Below are positions 8,491 to 18,277 of a stretch of DNA of 64,000 nt, piece by piece. The DNA is taken from NCBI GenBank assembly GCA_038148895.1, contig JBBVGQ010000002.1; one strand, given 5' to 3'. The notes below the pieces were generated by a model. It did no database searches. It was given only the letters and a program-made list of their open reading frames with translations, and was not told where the DNA came from. How positions within the stretch are numbered: position 1 is the stretch's first letter; each line of letters starts with the position of its first letter. Made by a program: the position numbers and the translations under genes. This stretch comes from Tamlana sp038148895. Lineage in GTDB: Bacteria; Bacteroidota; Bacteroidia; Flavobacteriales; Flavobacteriaceae.

Positions 8491-9801
8491 ATGGATCATC
8501 TAAAAAAAGGAAGTAAAAAAATTCTCAATGCTTGGGCGTTTTACGATTGGGCAAATTCGGTTTATACACTCACCATTGCCTCATCTATTTTTCCTATTTT
8601 CTATTCGGCATTATTTATATCAAGTGCTTCGGAAATTAAAACGGTTTGGGCTTTTGGTTATGAATTTAAAAGCACCGCGTTAATAACGTTCGTAACCGCA
8701 TTTACTTTTTTGGTCGTTTCTGTGATGTCCCCAGTACTTTCAGGAATCGCAGATTATGTTGGTAATAAAAAGAACTTTTTAAAGTTTTTCTGCTACGTTG
8801 GTAGTGCAGGTTGTATTGGCTTGTATTGGTTTGATATTTCCCCTAGTGGCATACATTTAAGTTTGCTGTTTTACTTTATGGGGCTTATAGGTTATTGGGG
8901 CAGTTTGGTATTTTACAATTCCTATCTTCCGGATATAGCTTTTCCTGAACAGCAAGATAGTGTTAGTGCCAAAGGATTTTCAATGGGTTATATTGGTAGT
9001 GTTATTTTGTTGATTATTAACCTGATTATGGTAATGACGCAAAGTGAGGGAGTGGCAAAAATGCAGATGATGCGTTATTCGTTTATTACTGTTGGGATTT
9101 GGTGGGCTTTGTTTAGCCAATACACCTTTTATTATCTACCAAAAGGAGCCTCAACAGGACATAAAGTAACAAAGGCGGTTATTTTTAATGGTGTGAAAGA
9201 GTTGAAACAAGTATGGGAACAGCTCAAAGAAAACCTTCGTTTAAAACGTTATTTGTATGCTTTTTTCGTGTTTAGCATGGCGGTGCAAACCATAATGCTT
9301 GTTGCAGTTTATTTTGGTGAAGAAGAAATTGCTTGGGGCAGCGATGGCGAAAAAACAACGGGATTAATTGTCAGTATATTGGTTATACAGTTAGTAGCTA
9401 TCGTGGGGGCTATATTGACTTCAAGGGCTTCAGCTAAATTTGGAAACATTAAAGCCTTAATTGCAGTCAATTTCATTTGGATGTCCCTGTGCTTTTATGC
9501 TTATTTTATGGTAACACCTATGCAGTTTTACATTGCAGCGGGAATTGTTGGCTTGGTTATGGGGGGCATTCAATCTTTGGCACGTTCAACATATTCCAAA
9601 TTTTTACCAGAAACGGATGATACTACATCATACTTTAGCTTTTATGATGTGGCCGAAAAAATTGGGATTGTAATTGGCATGGTCATTTTTGCCTTTATAG
9701 ATCAGTTAACGGGCAGTATGAGAAATGGTATATTATTTTTATTTATCTTCTTTTTATCCGGGATTATATTGTTGTTTCGCGTTCCAAAATCAAGTAATTA
9801 G
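8491..9801 (+). CDS. MFS transporter, UMF1 (Atg22-like) family
   Basis: Integral membrane transporter of 436 residues with about 12 hydrophobic segments. The opening NAWAFYDWANSVYTLTI is the signature of the UMF1 family, named for its relation to the yeast vacuolar effluxer Atg22; the bacterial substrates are unknown. A charged loop (KQVWEQLKENLRLKRYL) separates the two halves, as usual for MFS proteins. The start codon follows the T-run of the preceding terminator without a gap, so either read-through feeds the gene or a promoter lies inside the protease gene. No other Met is close enough to give a better start. Confidence 0.85.
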   Translation: MDHLKKGSKKILNAWAFYDWANSVYTLTIASSIFPIFYSALFISSASEIKTVWAFGYEFKSTALITFVTAFTFLVVSVMSPVLSGIADYVGNKKNFLKFFCYVGSAGCIGLYWFDISPSGIHLSLLFYFMGLIGYWGSLVFYNSYLPDIAFPEQQDSVSAKGFSMGYIGSVILLIINLIMVMTQSEGVAKMQMMRYSFITVGIWWALFSQYTFYYLPKGASTGHKVTKAVIFNGVKELKQVWEQLKENLRLKRYLYAFFVFSMAVQTIMLVAVYFGEEEIAWGSDGEKTTGLIVSILVIQLVAIVGAILTSRASAKFGNIKALIAVNFIWMSLCFYAYFMVTPMQFYIAAGIVGLVMGGIQSLARSTYSKFLPETDDTTSYFSFYDVAEKIGIVIGMVIFAFIDQLTGSMRNGILFLFIFFLSGIILLFRVPKSSN

Positions 9802-9810
9802 GGATGAATT

Positions 9811-9843
9811 AAAAAAGCCCGCATTATCACTAACACGGGCTTT
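9811..9843 (-). terminator. Intrinsic terminator of clpC
   Basis: AAAGCCCG (9814-9821) and CGGGCTTT (9836-9843) form an 8-bp stem. Read on the minus strand the stem ends in six T, which places it as the terminator of clpC; the plus-strand MFS gene ends just before it. Confidence 0.8.
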
Positions 9844-9868
9844 ACTGTTATTCTATTCAATATGAGAA

Positions 9869-12415
9869 TTAAGATTCAGTGGGCTTTTCGGCCTTTTTAA
9901 TTGAAATTTTTAATTCTTCAGTTTTATTATCTAAATCAATATTGATTTCATCACCTTCTTGAAGATTTGAAGCCACAATTTCCTCTGCTAGGGCGTCTTC
10001 AACATATTTTTGAATTGCTCTCTTCAAGGGCCGTGCACCATATTGTTTGTCAAAGCCTTTTTCAGCTATAAAATCTTTAGCTGACTTGGTCAAGGTTAAT
10101 TGATAGCCCAATCCATTAATTCTGAGCAAAAGCTTTTCTAGCTCAATATCAATGATTTTGTTGATGTCTTCTTTCTCTAACGGGTTGAAAACTACAACAT
10201 CATCAATTCTATTTAAAAACTCAGGGGCAAAAGACTTTTTGAGTGCGTTCTCAATAACGCTTCTTGCATTGGCATCTTCCTGGGCCTTTTGCGATGCAGT
10301 ACCAAATCCAATACCTGTTCCAAAATCTTTAAGTTTTCTGGCTCCAATGTTGGATGTCATAATAATAATAGTATTTCTAAAATCAATTTTTCTGCCCAAA
10401 CTATCTGTTAAATATCCATCGTCAAGCACTTGCAAGAGCATATTAAATACATCTGGATGCGCCTTTTCAATTTCATCCAAAAGAATAACCGCGTACGGTT
10501 TGCGTCTAACTTTTTCCGTTAATTGCCCGCCTTCTTCGTAGCCAACATATCCAGGAGGTGCACCAATTAATCTGGAAATGGCAAATTTTTCCATGTATTC
10601 GCTCATATCTATTCTAATCAGCGAATCTTCGCTGTCAAACAACTCACGAGAGAGCACTTTTGCCAATTGTGTTTTACCAACACCAGTTTGCCCCAAGAAA
10701 ATAAATGAGCCAATCGGTTTATTTGGGTCTTTAAGTCCGGCACGGTTACGCTGAATGGCCTTAACGACCTTAGAAACGGCTTCGTCCTGACCAATGACTT
10801 TACCTTTAATTAGGTTTGGTAATTGGGCAAGTTTATTAATTTCGGTTTGTGCAATTCTATTCACAGGAACACCTGTCATCATGGAAACAACATCGGCAAC
10901 ATTATCTTCCGTTACAACTTCACGGTGTTGCTTCGTGTCTTCTTCCCATTTCTCTTGGGCAATTGACAATTCTTTTTCAAGACGTTTTTCATCATCTCTC
11001 AATTTAGCGGCTTCCTCGTATTTTTGCTTTCTAACAACGGCATTTTTAGTCTCTTTAATGGCCTCAAGTTGTTTTTCAAGCTCAATGATTTGTTTTGGAA
11101 CATCTATGTTGGTAATGTGCACACGAGAACCTGCCTCATCCAAAGCGTCAATGGCTTTATCTGGTAAAAAGCGTTCGGTCATGTATCTATTTGTCAATTT
11201 CACACAAGCTTCAATGGCTTCTGGCGTGTAATCAACATTGTGATGGTCTTCATATTTGGCCTTGATGTTATTAAGGATTTCAATGGTTTCTTCAACAGAA
11301 GTGGGCTCCACAATTACCTTTTGAAAACGACGCTCTAAAGCTCCGTCCTTTTCTATGTATTGCCTATATTCATCCAAGGTTGTCGCTCCAATGCATTGAA
11401 TTTCACCACGTGCCAAAGCTGGTTTGAACATGTTTGATGCATCTAAACTTCCGGTTGCACCGCCTGCCCCAACGATGGTATGAATTTCATCTATGAATAA
11501 AATAACATCATCATTTTTTTCAAGCTCATTCATAACAGCTTTCATGCGCTCTTCGAACTGCCCGCGGTATTTTGTCCCTGCTACTAAACTTGCTAAATCA
11601 AGCGTTACAACGCGCTTGTTAAAAAGAATTCGGGAAACTTTTCTTTTAACAATTCTGAGTGCTAAACCTTCGGCTATTGCAGATTTACCTACACCGGGCT
11701 CGCCGATTAAAAGGGGATTGTTTTTCTTTCTTCTACTTAAAACCTGGGAAACACGCTGAATTTCCTTTTCTCTTCCCACAACAGGGTCAAGTTTGCCTTC
11801 TTCAGCCAAAGCGGTTAAATCGCGTCCAAAATTATCTAATACAGGCGTTTTGGACTTTTTATTGCTTTTTCCAGCGGGAGCATTGAAAATATCTTTTGAA
11901 GCTTCATCTTCAGGATTGTTGTCGTCATCCTGAAATGATTCAGCTTTCGGTTCTATATAGTTGTTATCGTTTGTAATCATAAGTTTAAATTGTTCTTTAA
12001 CATTATCGTAGTCAACTTTAAGCTTATTCAAAAGCTTGGTAGTGGGGTCATTTTCGTTTCTTAAGATACAGAGCAAAAGATGCGCAGTATTAATTGATGT
12101 ACTTTGAAATAATTTGGCCTCTAAAAACGTTGTTTTTAAAGCACGTTCTGCCTGCCTTGTAAGATGTAGGTTTTTCTTTTGGTTTGAAGCTACAGCAATA
12201 TTTGGGTTAGCAGGACTTAAAATTTCAACCTTTCGCCTTAAATGATTTAAATCAATTTCTAAGGCATTTAATATGTTGATTGCTTTGCCATTGCCGTCTC
12301 GCAAAAGACCAAGCATTAGGTGTTCAGTGCCAATAAAATCATGGCCTAAACGCAATGCTTCCTCCTTGCTGTAAGCAATAACATCTTTTACTCTTGGGGA
12401 AAAATTATCATCCAT
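9869..12415 (-). CDS. clpC: ATP-dependent Clp protease ATP-binding subunit ClpC
   Basis: Hsp100 unfoldase that feeds proteins to ClpP. The 848 residues show the full plan: two Clp-N repeats (1-150), an acidic linker, AAA domain 1 with Walker A GEPGVGKSAIAEG at 238-250 and Walker B VILFIDEIHT, a middle region with the UVR-like segment (KYEEAAKLRDDEKRLEKEL), and AAA domain 2 with GQTGVGKTQLAK and VILLDEIEKAHPD. The C-terminal D2-small domain (GARPLKRAIQKYVED) ends in an acidic tail. The UVR-type middle segment separates it from ClpA and ClpB. It is transcribed divergently from gyrA across 258 bases. Confidence 0.96.
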   Translation of the reverse strand: MDDNFSPRVKDVIAYSKEEALRLGHDFIGTEHLMLGLLRDGNGKAINILNALEIDLNHLRRKVEILSPANPNIAVASNQKKNLHLTRQAERALKTTFLEAKLFQSTSINTAHLLLCILRNENDPTTKLLNKLKVDYDNVKEQFKLMITNDNNYIEPKAESFQDDDNNPEDEASKDIFNAPAGKSNKKSKTPVLDNFGRDLTALAEEGKLDPVVGREKEIQRVSQVLSRRKKNNPLLIGEPGVGKSAIAEGLALRIVKRKVSRILFNKRVVTLDLASLVAGTKYRGQFEERMKAVMNELEKNDDVILFIDEIHTIVGAGGATGSLDASNMFKPALARGEIQCIGATTLDEYRQYIEKDGALERRFQKVIVEPTSVEETIEILNNIKAKYEDHHNVDYTPEAIEACVKLTNRYMTERFLPDKAIDALDEAGSRVHITNIDVPKQIIELEKQLEAIKETKNAVVRKQKYEEAAKLRDDEKRLEKELSIAQEKWEEDTKQHREVVTEDNVADVVSMMTGVPVNRIAQTEINKLAQLPNLIKGKVIGQDEAVSKVVKAIQRNRAGLKDPNKPIGSFIFLGQTGVGKTQLAKVLSRELFDSEDSLIRIDMSEYMEKFAISRLIGAPPGYVGYEEGGQLTEKVRRKPYAVILLDEIEKAHPDVFNMLLQVLDDGYLTDSLGRKIDFRNTIIIMTSNIGARKLKDFGTGIGFGTASQKAQEDANARSVIENALKKSFAPEFLNRIDDVVVFNPLEKEDINKIIDIELEKLLLRINGLGYQLTLTKSAKDFIAEKGFDKQYGARPLKRAIQKYVEDALAEEIVASNLQEGDEINIDLDNKTEELKISIKKAEKPTES

Positions 12416-12673
12416 ATTCTCGTCCTTTCAGCATTAAAAATAGTAAAACATTTTACCAAAGGCAAAAACTATACCTTAAATTGTCTATAAAATGCTAATT
12501 GACGAAAAAAACTTTATAAAATCAAAATATTTGGAGGTTTACTTATCAACCGAAAAAGCACCCAAAATTGTTAATAAAAACATTAAAAATTACCATTGAA
12601 ACACCAGTTGAAACTTATGAAATATTTATATTAGCATGTTTTGAAAAACTCGTAAAACTAAATTGAATTATTT

Positions 12674-15241
12674 ATGGCAGAAGGAGAAAAATTGATCCCT
12701 ATTAACATTGAAGATGAGATGAAATCGGCTTACATTGACTATTCAATGTCGGTCATTGTGTCACGTGCTTTACCAGATGTAAGAGATGGTTTAAAACCAG
12801 TTCACAGACGCGTGCTTTATGGCATGCACGAACTTGGAGTTAGAGCAAATTCAGCACACAAAAAATCCGCAAGAATAGTTGGAGAAGTTTTAGGAAAATA
12901 CCATCCTCATGGTGATACATCAGTTTACGATGCCATGGTGCGTATGGCCCAAGAATGGAGTTTGCGTTATATGCTAGTTGATGGGCAGGGAAATTTTGGC
13001 TCTATTGATGGTGATAGCCCAGCAGCAATGCGTTATACTGAAGCACGTATGCGTAAAATATCTGAGGATATGTTGGCAGATATTGAAAAGGAAACAGTAG
13101 ACCATCAATTAAATTTTGACGATACATTAAAGGAGCCAACAGTTTTGCCAACCCGTATTCCCGGGCTTTTGGTAAATGGGGCTTCAGGTATTGCGGTTGG
13201 TATGGCAACAAATATGCCTCCCCACAACATAACAGAGGTTGTGAATGGTACTATTGCATATATTGAGAACTCAGACATTGAGGTTGATGAACTGATTCAA
13301 CACGTTAAAGCTCCAGATTTTCCGACAGGTGGAACTATTTACGGTTATGATGGTGTTAAAGAAGCTTTCCAAACTGGGCGGGGGCGAATTGTAATTCGTG
13401 CTAAAGCCAATGTTGAGGAAGTTAACGGGCGCGAGTGTATCGTTGTAACTGAAATTCCATATCAGGTCAACAAGGCAGATATGATTAAGAAAACTGCAGA
13501 TCTGGTAAATGAGAAAAAACTTGAAGGCATTGCCACAATTCGAGATGAGTCTGATAGAAAAGGAATGCGCATTGTTTATGTTTTAAAGCGCGATGCAATT
13601 CCGAATATCGTATTAAACAAATTATTTAAGTATACTGCGCTACAATCCTCATTTAGTGTGAATAACATTGCATTGGTTAATGGTCGTCCGCAGTTATTGA
13701 ACTTAAAGGACCTCATTCATTATTTTGTGGAGCACAGGCACGAAGTTGTTGTTAGACGTACAACTTTTGAATTGCGTAAAGCCGAAGAACGCGCTCATAT
13801 TTTAGAAGGCTTAATCATTGCATCCGATAACATCGATGAGGTTATCGCATTGATTAGGGCATCTTCAAATGCTGATGAAGCACGCGAAAAATTAATGGAA
13901 CGCTTCAAATTAACAGAAATTCAAGCTAAGGCCATTGTTGAAATGCGATTACGTCAGCTTACAGGACTGGAGCAAGATAAACTGCGCTCTGAATACGAGG
14001 AGTTGATGAAAACTATTGAAGACTTGAAGGATATCCTTGATAAAAAGGAAAGAAGAATGGATATCATTAAGCAGGAGTTGGAAGAAGTTAGAGATAAATA
14101 TGGTGATGAGCGTCGTTCGACTATTGAGTATGCAGGTGGGGATTTAAGTATTGAAGATATGATTCCTGATGAAAAAGTGGTGATAACCATTTCACATGCA
14201 GGCTATATAAAGCGTACATCGCTTACCGAATACAAAACGCAGAACAGGGGAGGAGTTGGACAAAAGGCTTCAACCACTAGAAATGAAGATTTCTTGGAGC
14301 ATCTTTTTGTGGGTACCAATCATCAATACATGTTGTTCTTCACCTTAAAAGGGAAGTGTTTCTGGATGAGGGTATACGAAATTCCAGAAGGAAGCAAAAC
14401 TTCAAAAGGAAGAGCCATTCAAAACCTTATAAATATTGAGCAGGATGATAAAGTAATGGCCTTCATCTGTACCCAAGATTTAAAGGATGAAGATTACATT
14501 AATAGCCATTATGTCATTATGGCTACTAAAAATGGTCAGGTTAAAAAGACTTCATTGGAACAGTATTCCCGTCCGCGTACGAACGGTATAAATGCCATTA
14601 CGATTAAGGATAATGATGAGTTGCTAGAGGCTAAATTAACAACCGGTAATAGCCAAGTTATGCTGGCATTGAAATCGGGTAAAGCCATTCGGTTTGAAGA
14701 AGCCAAAACAAGGCCAATGGGACGTAGCGCCTCTGGTGTTAGAGGAATTACCCTTGGTCATGATAATGATGAAGTAATAGGCATGGTAACTATTGAAAAC
14801 CCTCAAGAAGAGTCTGTTTTGGTGGTTTCGGAAAATGGTTATGGTAAGCGCACCTACATTGATGACCCGGAAGATGGAGAACCCGTATACAGAATCACCA
14901 ACAGGGGTGGAAAAGGGGTGAAAACCATTTCTATTACAGAAAAAACAGGTAAATTAGTGGCTATTAAATCTGTAACTGATAATGACGATTTAATGATTAT
15001 CAATAAATCAGGAATTGCCATTAGAATGGTGGTTGCCGATTTAAGAGTAATGGGAAGGGCCACCCAAGGGGTAAAATTAATTAATCTTAAAGGTACCGAC
15101 TCTATTGCAGCTGTGGCCAAAGTAATGCGTGATGAAGATGAAGTTAATGGAAACGATTCAGAAAGCCAAGATATTACTGGTGCCACTGAAGATGGCACAA
15201 CTCTTGATACCAACTTAGACAACAATAACACTGAAAGTTAA
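12674..15241 (+). CDS. gyrA: DNA gyrase subunit A
   Basis: Breaks and rejoins DNA in the A2B2 gyrase that introduces negative supercoils. The 855-residue protein is complete: YSMSVIVSRALPDVRDGLKPVHRR at the N-terminus, the quinolone-resistance region around HPHGDTSVYDAMVR (78-90), and the catalytic Tyr121 in AAMRYTEARM. The C-terminal beta-pinwheel has GyrA-box-like RNRGGKG and NRGGVGQ segments, and the protein ends in an acidic tail rich in Asp, Asn and Glu. Thr82 stands where E. coli has Ser83. A TPR-protein gene follows after 17 bases, and the two end at the strong hairpin at 16565. Confidence 0.98.
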   Translation: MAEGEKLIPINIEDEMKSAYIDYSMSVIVSRALPDVRDGLKPVHRRVLYGMHELGVRANSAHKKSARIVGEVLGKYHPHGDTSVYDAMVRMAQEWSLRYMLVDGQGNFGSIDGDSPAAMRYTEARMRKISEDMLADIEKETVDHQLNFDDTLKEPTVLPTRIPGLLVNGASGIAVGMATNMPPHNITEVVNGTIAYIENSDIEVDELIQHVKAPDFPTGGTIYGYDGVKEAFQTGRGRIVIRAKANVEEVNGRECIVVTEIPYQVNKADMIKKTADLVNEKKLEGIATIRDESDRKGMRIVYVLKRDAIPNIVLNKLFKYTALQSSFSVNNIALVNGRPQLLNLKDLIHYFVEHRHEVVVRRTTFELRKAEERAHILEGLIIASDNIDEVIALIRASSNADEAREKLMERFKLTEIQAKAIVEMRLRQLTGLEQDKLRSEYEELMKTIEDLKDILDKKERRMDIIKQELEEVRDKYGDERRSTIEYAGGDLSIEDMIPDEKVVITISHAGYIKRTSLTEYKTQNRGGVGQKASTTRNEDFLEHLFVGTNHQYMLFFTLKGKCFWMRVYEIPEGSKTSKGRAIQNLINIEQDDKVMAFICTQDLKDEDYINSHYVIMATKNGQVKKTSLEQYSRPRTNGINAITIKDNDELLEAKLTTGNSQVMLALKSGKAIRFEEAKTRPMGRSASGVRGITLGHDNDEVIGMVTIENPQEESVLVVSENGYGKRTYIDDPEDGEPVYRITNRGGKGVKTISITEKTGKLVAIKSVTDNDDLMIINKSGIAIRMVVADLRVMGRATQGVKLINLKGTDSIAAVAKVMRDEDEVNGNDSESQDITGATEDGTTLDTNLDNNNTES

Positions 15242-15258
15242 ATTAAATATTACAAAAA

Positions 15259-16509
15259 ATGAAAAAAGGAATTCTTGTAGCTTTAGCTATTTCGGTTAGT
15301 GCATTTTCATTTGCACAAAAAAAGGAACTGAAGGCTGTTGAAAAGGCTATTAAATCTAGCAATTTTGCTGAAGCAAAAGCTGCTTTAAAACAGGCTGAAT
15401 CTTTAATGTCTGCTATGGACGATAAAACTAAGGCCAAATATTACTATTTGGAAGCACAAACTTTGTATGCAAATGGAAAAGGTACTGATGCTGATATTGA
15501 TGCTTCATTGGAAAGTTTGAGTAAAGTTGAAGGTGATTACCAAAATGAGGTTGAGGAACTTAAGGTAAAAATGTTAAATGAAATGCTTACTGCTGGTAAC
15601 GATGCCTATGAAGCAAAAGATTATTCAAAGGCATCTAAGTATTTCGAAAGATCTTACAGGGCTTCAACAAAAGACACACTGTTTCTCTATTATGCTGCAT
15701 CTGCCGCTGTGAATGTTAAAGAATACGACCGAGCTCTTAAACTGTATGAGGAACTTAAAAATATGGGTTTTACTGGAATTAAAAAAGAATATTATGCAAC
15801 TAACGTTGAGACTGGAGAAGAGGAGGTTATGGACAAAAATACGCGGGATATTTATGTAAAAACCAAAAGCCACAAAGATCCAGGTGAGCGTACTACAGAA
15901 TCAAAGAAACCTGAAATAGTTAAAAATATAGCTCTAATATACATCAGTCAAGGTAATGATGAGAAAGCTCTTGAATCTATGGATGATGCAAGGGCAGAAA
16001 GTCCAGACGACATCAATTTAATATTAAGCGAAGCGAACATCCATTTTAAAATGGGTAATACCGAAAAGTTTAAATCACTGCTTGAAAGAGCTACTGAACT
16101 AGATCCCCAAAACCCAGAATTACAATATAATCTTGGTGTTATTTCCTCTGAATCAGACCATCCTGAAGAGGCAAAGGCTTATTATAAAAAGGCTATAGAA
16201 TTAGATCCAAACTATGTAAATTCCTATATAAATCTTGCTGCTCTAATTTTAGGTGAAGAAAGACCTATTATAGAAGAAATGAATGGCTTGGGAACTTCTA
16301 AAAAGGATAATTTAAGGTATGATGAATTGAGGGAAAAGCGAAAAAATCTTTACAGAGAAGCGATACCATATTTGTCTAAAGCTTTAGAAATTAAAGAGGA
16401 TAATATTGAGGCGGCAAGAACATTAATGAATATTTACAGTATTATTGGAGAAACAGATAAATTTAAAAGCTTAAAAGAAAAGGTAGATATGCTTGAAGCA
16501 GGTAATTAA
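15259..16509 (+). CDS. Exported tetratricopeptide-repeat protein
   Basis: A 416-residue protein with a signal peptide (cleavage after AFSFAQ near residue 20) and TPR motifs along its length, for example DAYEAKDYSKASKYFERSY, NPELQYNLGVISSESDHPEEAKAYYKKAIELDPN and the following NYVNSYINLAALIL. TPR arrays bind other proteins; the partner is unknown. It is the second gene of the gyrA unit. The pairing of gyrA with an exported TPR protein is common in Flavobacteriaceae, but no functional link is established here. Confidence 0.85.
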   Translation: MKKGILVALAISVSAFSFAQKKELKAVEKAIKSSNFAEAKAALKQAESLMSAMDDKTKAKYYYLEAQTLYANGKGTDADIDASLESLSKVEGDYQNEVEELKVKMLNEMLTAGNDAYEAKDYSKASKYFERSYRASTKDTLFLYYAASAAVNVKEYDRALKLYEELKNMGFTGIKKEYYATNVETGEEEVMDKNTRDIYVKTKSHKDPGERTTESKKPEIVKNIALIYISQGNDEKALESMDDARAESPDDINLILSEANIHFKMGNTEKFKSLLERATELDPQNPELQYNLGVISSESDHPEEAKAYYKKAIELDPNYVNSYINLAALILGEERPIIEEMNGLGTSKKDNLRYDELREKRKNLYREAIPYLSKALEIKEDNIEAARTLMNIYSIIGETDKFKSLKEKVDMLEAGN

Positions 16510-16564
16510 TCAAGCTTTTACCATTACTCTACTTTAATTAAAGCTGGAATAATACTAGAGATTG

Positions 16565-16610
16565 CGCCAAATAAGGTAATTTAATTTGATTACTTTATTT
16601 GGCGTAAATT
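16565..16610 (+). terminator. Long hairpin closing the gyrA-TPR unit
   Basis: Bases 16565-16580 (CGCCAAATAAGGTAAT) pair with 16589-16604 as a 16-bp stem with a single G-T pair and an 8-base loop. An AT-rich run with TTTTT follows. It is the best candidate terminator for gyrA and the TPR gene, though the T-run is not contiguous with the stem. Confidence 0.65.
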
Positions 16611-16623
16611 TTTATATTTGTTT

Positions 16624-17169
16624 ATGACAGAGAAAGAACTTCAGCGACTTAAATACCCAATTGGAAAATTTGACTGTCCGCCCAGTATTTCAAGAGAGCA
16701 AATAGAAAGTTGGATTTCTATTTTAGAGCATTTTCCCAACAGATTGGAGAAGTTGGTTGCAAATCTTTCAGACCAACAATTGGATACCCCATATAGACCA
16801 AATGGTTGGACGATACGGCAAGTTGTGCACCATATTTCAGATAGCCATCATCATAGTTATTCACGTTTTAAATGGACGCTAACAGAAGAATCTCCGGTTA
16901 TTAAGGCTTATTTTGAAGAACGTTGGGCAGAACTTGCAGATTCTAAATTTGCTCCAATTGAAATGTCTTTAAATCACATTAAAATTGTTCATTTTAAATT
17001 GGTTTATTTGCTTAAAACACTTTCGGATGAAGAGTTGAACAAATATTTCATTCATCCTGAAACAAATAGTAAGGTCACGTTAAAATGTAATATTGGTAAT
17101 TATGCATGGCACAGCAACCATCATTATGCGCATATTGAAAATTTATTAAAACGAAAAGGCTGGCTTTGA
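16624..17169 (+). CDS. DinB-superfamily metal-dependent hydrolase, YfiT-like
   Basis: A 181-residue four-helix-bundle protein close to Bacillus YfiT, which belongs to the thiol-S-transferase/BstA group. Matching segments are LKYPIGKFDCPPSISREQ, TPYRPNGWTIRQVVHHISDSH and YAWHSNHHYAHIENLL. The His residues in VVHHISDSHHH and HSNHHYAH are the metal ligands expected for the family. The ATG at 16624 (MTEKELQRL) is chosen over a TTG two codons earlier. The stop is immediately followed by the start of the GNAT gene, so the pair should be translated together. The thiol cofactor used in Bacteroidota is not settled, so the substrate is left open. Confidence 0.88.
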   Translation: MTEKELQRLKYPIGKFDCPPSISREQIESWISILEHFPNRLEKLVANLSDQQLDTPYRPNGWTIRQVVHHISDSHHHSYSRFKWTLTEESPVIKAYFEERWAELADSKFAPIEMSLNHIKIVHFKLVYLLKTLSDEELNKYFIHPETNSKVTLKCNIGNYAWHSNHHYAHIENLLKRKGWL

Positions 17170-17652
17170 ATGATACGACAAGTACATATTGATGATGCTA
17201 AATCACTATTGGAGATTTACAATTATTTTGTGTCAAATTCTGTGGTGACTTTTGATATTGAACCTTTATCCTTAGATGCTTTTGAGAATAAAATGGCCCA
17301 TATTATTGCAGAATATCCATTTTTGGTTTTTGAAGAAAGCAACGAACTTTTGGGTTATGCATATGGTAGCAGATTCAGGCCGAAACCGGCCTACAAAAAT
17401 ACAGTTGAAACTACGGTTTACGTAAAAAATGGATTGCATGGAAAACAGATTGGTACACAATTGTATAAAGAATTGCTCCAGCTTCTTAAAAAGCAAAATC
17501 TTCATGTGGCTTTAGGTGTTTTGACTCTTCCAAATGATGCCAGTGTTAAACTACATGAAAAATTTAATTTTAAGTTGGTCGGCCATTTTAAAGAAGTTGG
17601 CTTTAAATTTGGAAAATGGCTTGATGTTGGCGTTTATCAGTTAAATCTTTAA
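17170..17652 (+). CDS. GNAT N-acetyltransferase, phosphinothricin/methionine-sulfone type
   Basis: A 160-residue acetyl-CoA-dependent acyltransferase. The order of segments matches the Pat/YncA group: MIRQVHIDDAKSLLEIYNYFV at the N-terminus, TFDIEPLSLD, GYAYGSRFRPKPAYKNTVETTVYV, the CoA loop in GLHGKQIGTQLYKEL and LHEKFNFKLVGHFKEVGFKFGKW. Members acetylate phosphinothricin, methionine sulfone or related amino acids. Its ATG directly follows the TGA of the YfiT-like gene. The actual substrate cannot be read from the sequence. Confidence 0.88.
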   Translation: MIRQVHIDDAKSLLEIYNYFVSNSVVTFDIEPLSLDAFENKMAHIIAEYPFLVFEESNELLGYAYGSRFRPKPAYKNTVETTVYVKNGLHGKQIGTQLYKELLQLLKKQNLHVALGVLTLPNDASVKLHEKFNFKLVGHFKEVGFKFGKWLDVGVYQLNL

Positions 17653-17668
17653 ATCCAAAAAGAAAAGC

Positions 17669-18232
17669 TCAAAATGGTTTTTTCCATTTTATATTACAGC
17701 CAATGCTAGGTTTTTGTAATTGAGTATTTTCCTTATCCAAAATCAAACAATCCAGAGCATGTTTTAAATCTTTGCCTGTTAATGCTATGCCGTTTTCTGG
17801 TCGTGAATCATCAAGTTGGCCACGGTAAACCAATTTTAAATCGGCATCAAAAGCATAAAAATCTGGTGTACATGCTGCGTCATAAGCTTTAGCTGCTTCT
17901 TGGCTTTCATCATATAAATAAGGAAAAGGGTAATTCTCGTTTGCAGCATGAATTTTCATGTTTTCTGGAGAATCCTGCGGATAATTTTCAACGTCGTTAC
18001 TTGAAATAGCTATAAAGCTAATCCCTTCTTTAGTGTAAGTATTTGCTATGTCAACAATTTTAGAATTCACATGTATTACAAATGGGCAATGGTTGCAAAT
18101 AAACATGATTACAGTGCCTACTTTGCCCTTAGCATTATCAAGATTTACGAGTTTTTCGCTAACAGTATCGGGAAGTTCAAAATAAGGAGCTTCGGTGCCT
18201 AACGGAAGCATATTTGAGGGTGTACGGGCCAT
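17669..18232 (-). CDS. Thioredoxin-fold (AhpC/TSA-type redoxin) protein
   Basis: A 187-residue cytoplasmic redoxin. It opens LPLGTEAPYFELPD, keeps a CxxC at MFICNHCPFV followed by HVNSKIVDIANTY, and has the conserved cis-Pro region TPDFYAFD and later YRGQLDDSRP. This is the DUF899/redoxin-like group found next to many Bacteroidota genes, probably a thiol oxidoreductase or peroxidase. The ATG at 18232 (MARTPSNMLPLG) is preferred to the one at 18289, because the longer form adds 19 unlike residues and would overlap the divergent csaA gene. Confidence 0.85.
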   Translation of the reverse strand: MARTPSNMLPLGTEAPYFELPDTVSEKLVNLDNAKGKVGTVIMFICNHCPFVIHVNSKIVDIANTYTKEGISFIAISSNDVENYPQDSPENMKIHAANENYPFPYLYDESQEAAKAYDAACTPDFYAFDADLKLVYRGQLDDSRPENGIALTGKDLKHALDCLILDKENTQLQKPSIGCNIKWKKPF

Positions 18233-18277
18233 AATTTTAGTTTTTCCAAAGTTCGTGATAAATTGTATTTTTAAAAA

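Noticed and set aside
16613..16623. TATATTTG directly before the ATG of the YfiT-like gene, looking like a -7 box
   Set aside because: Transcription would start at or after the start codon; no matching TTG at the right distance. Most likely chance in AT-rich sequence.
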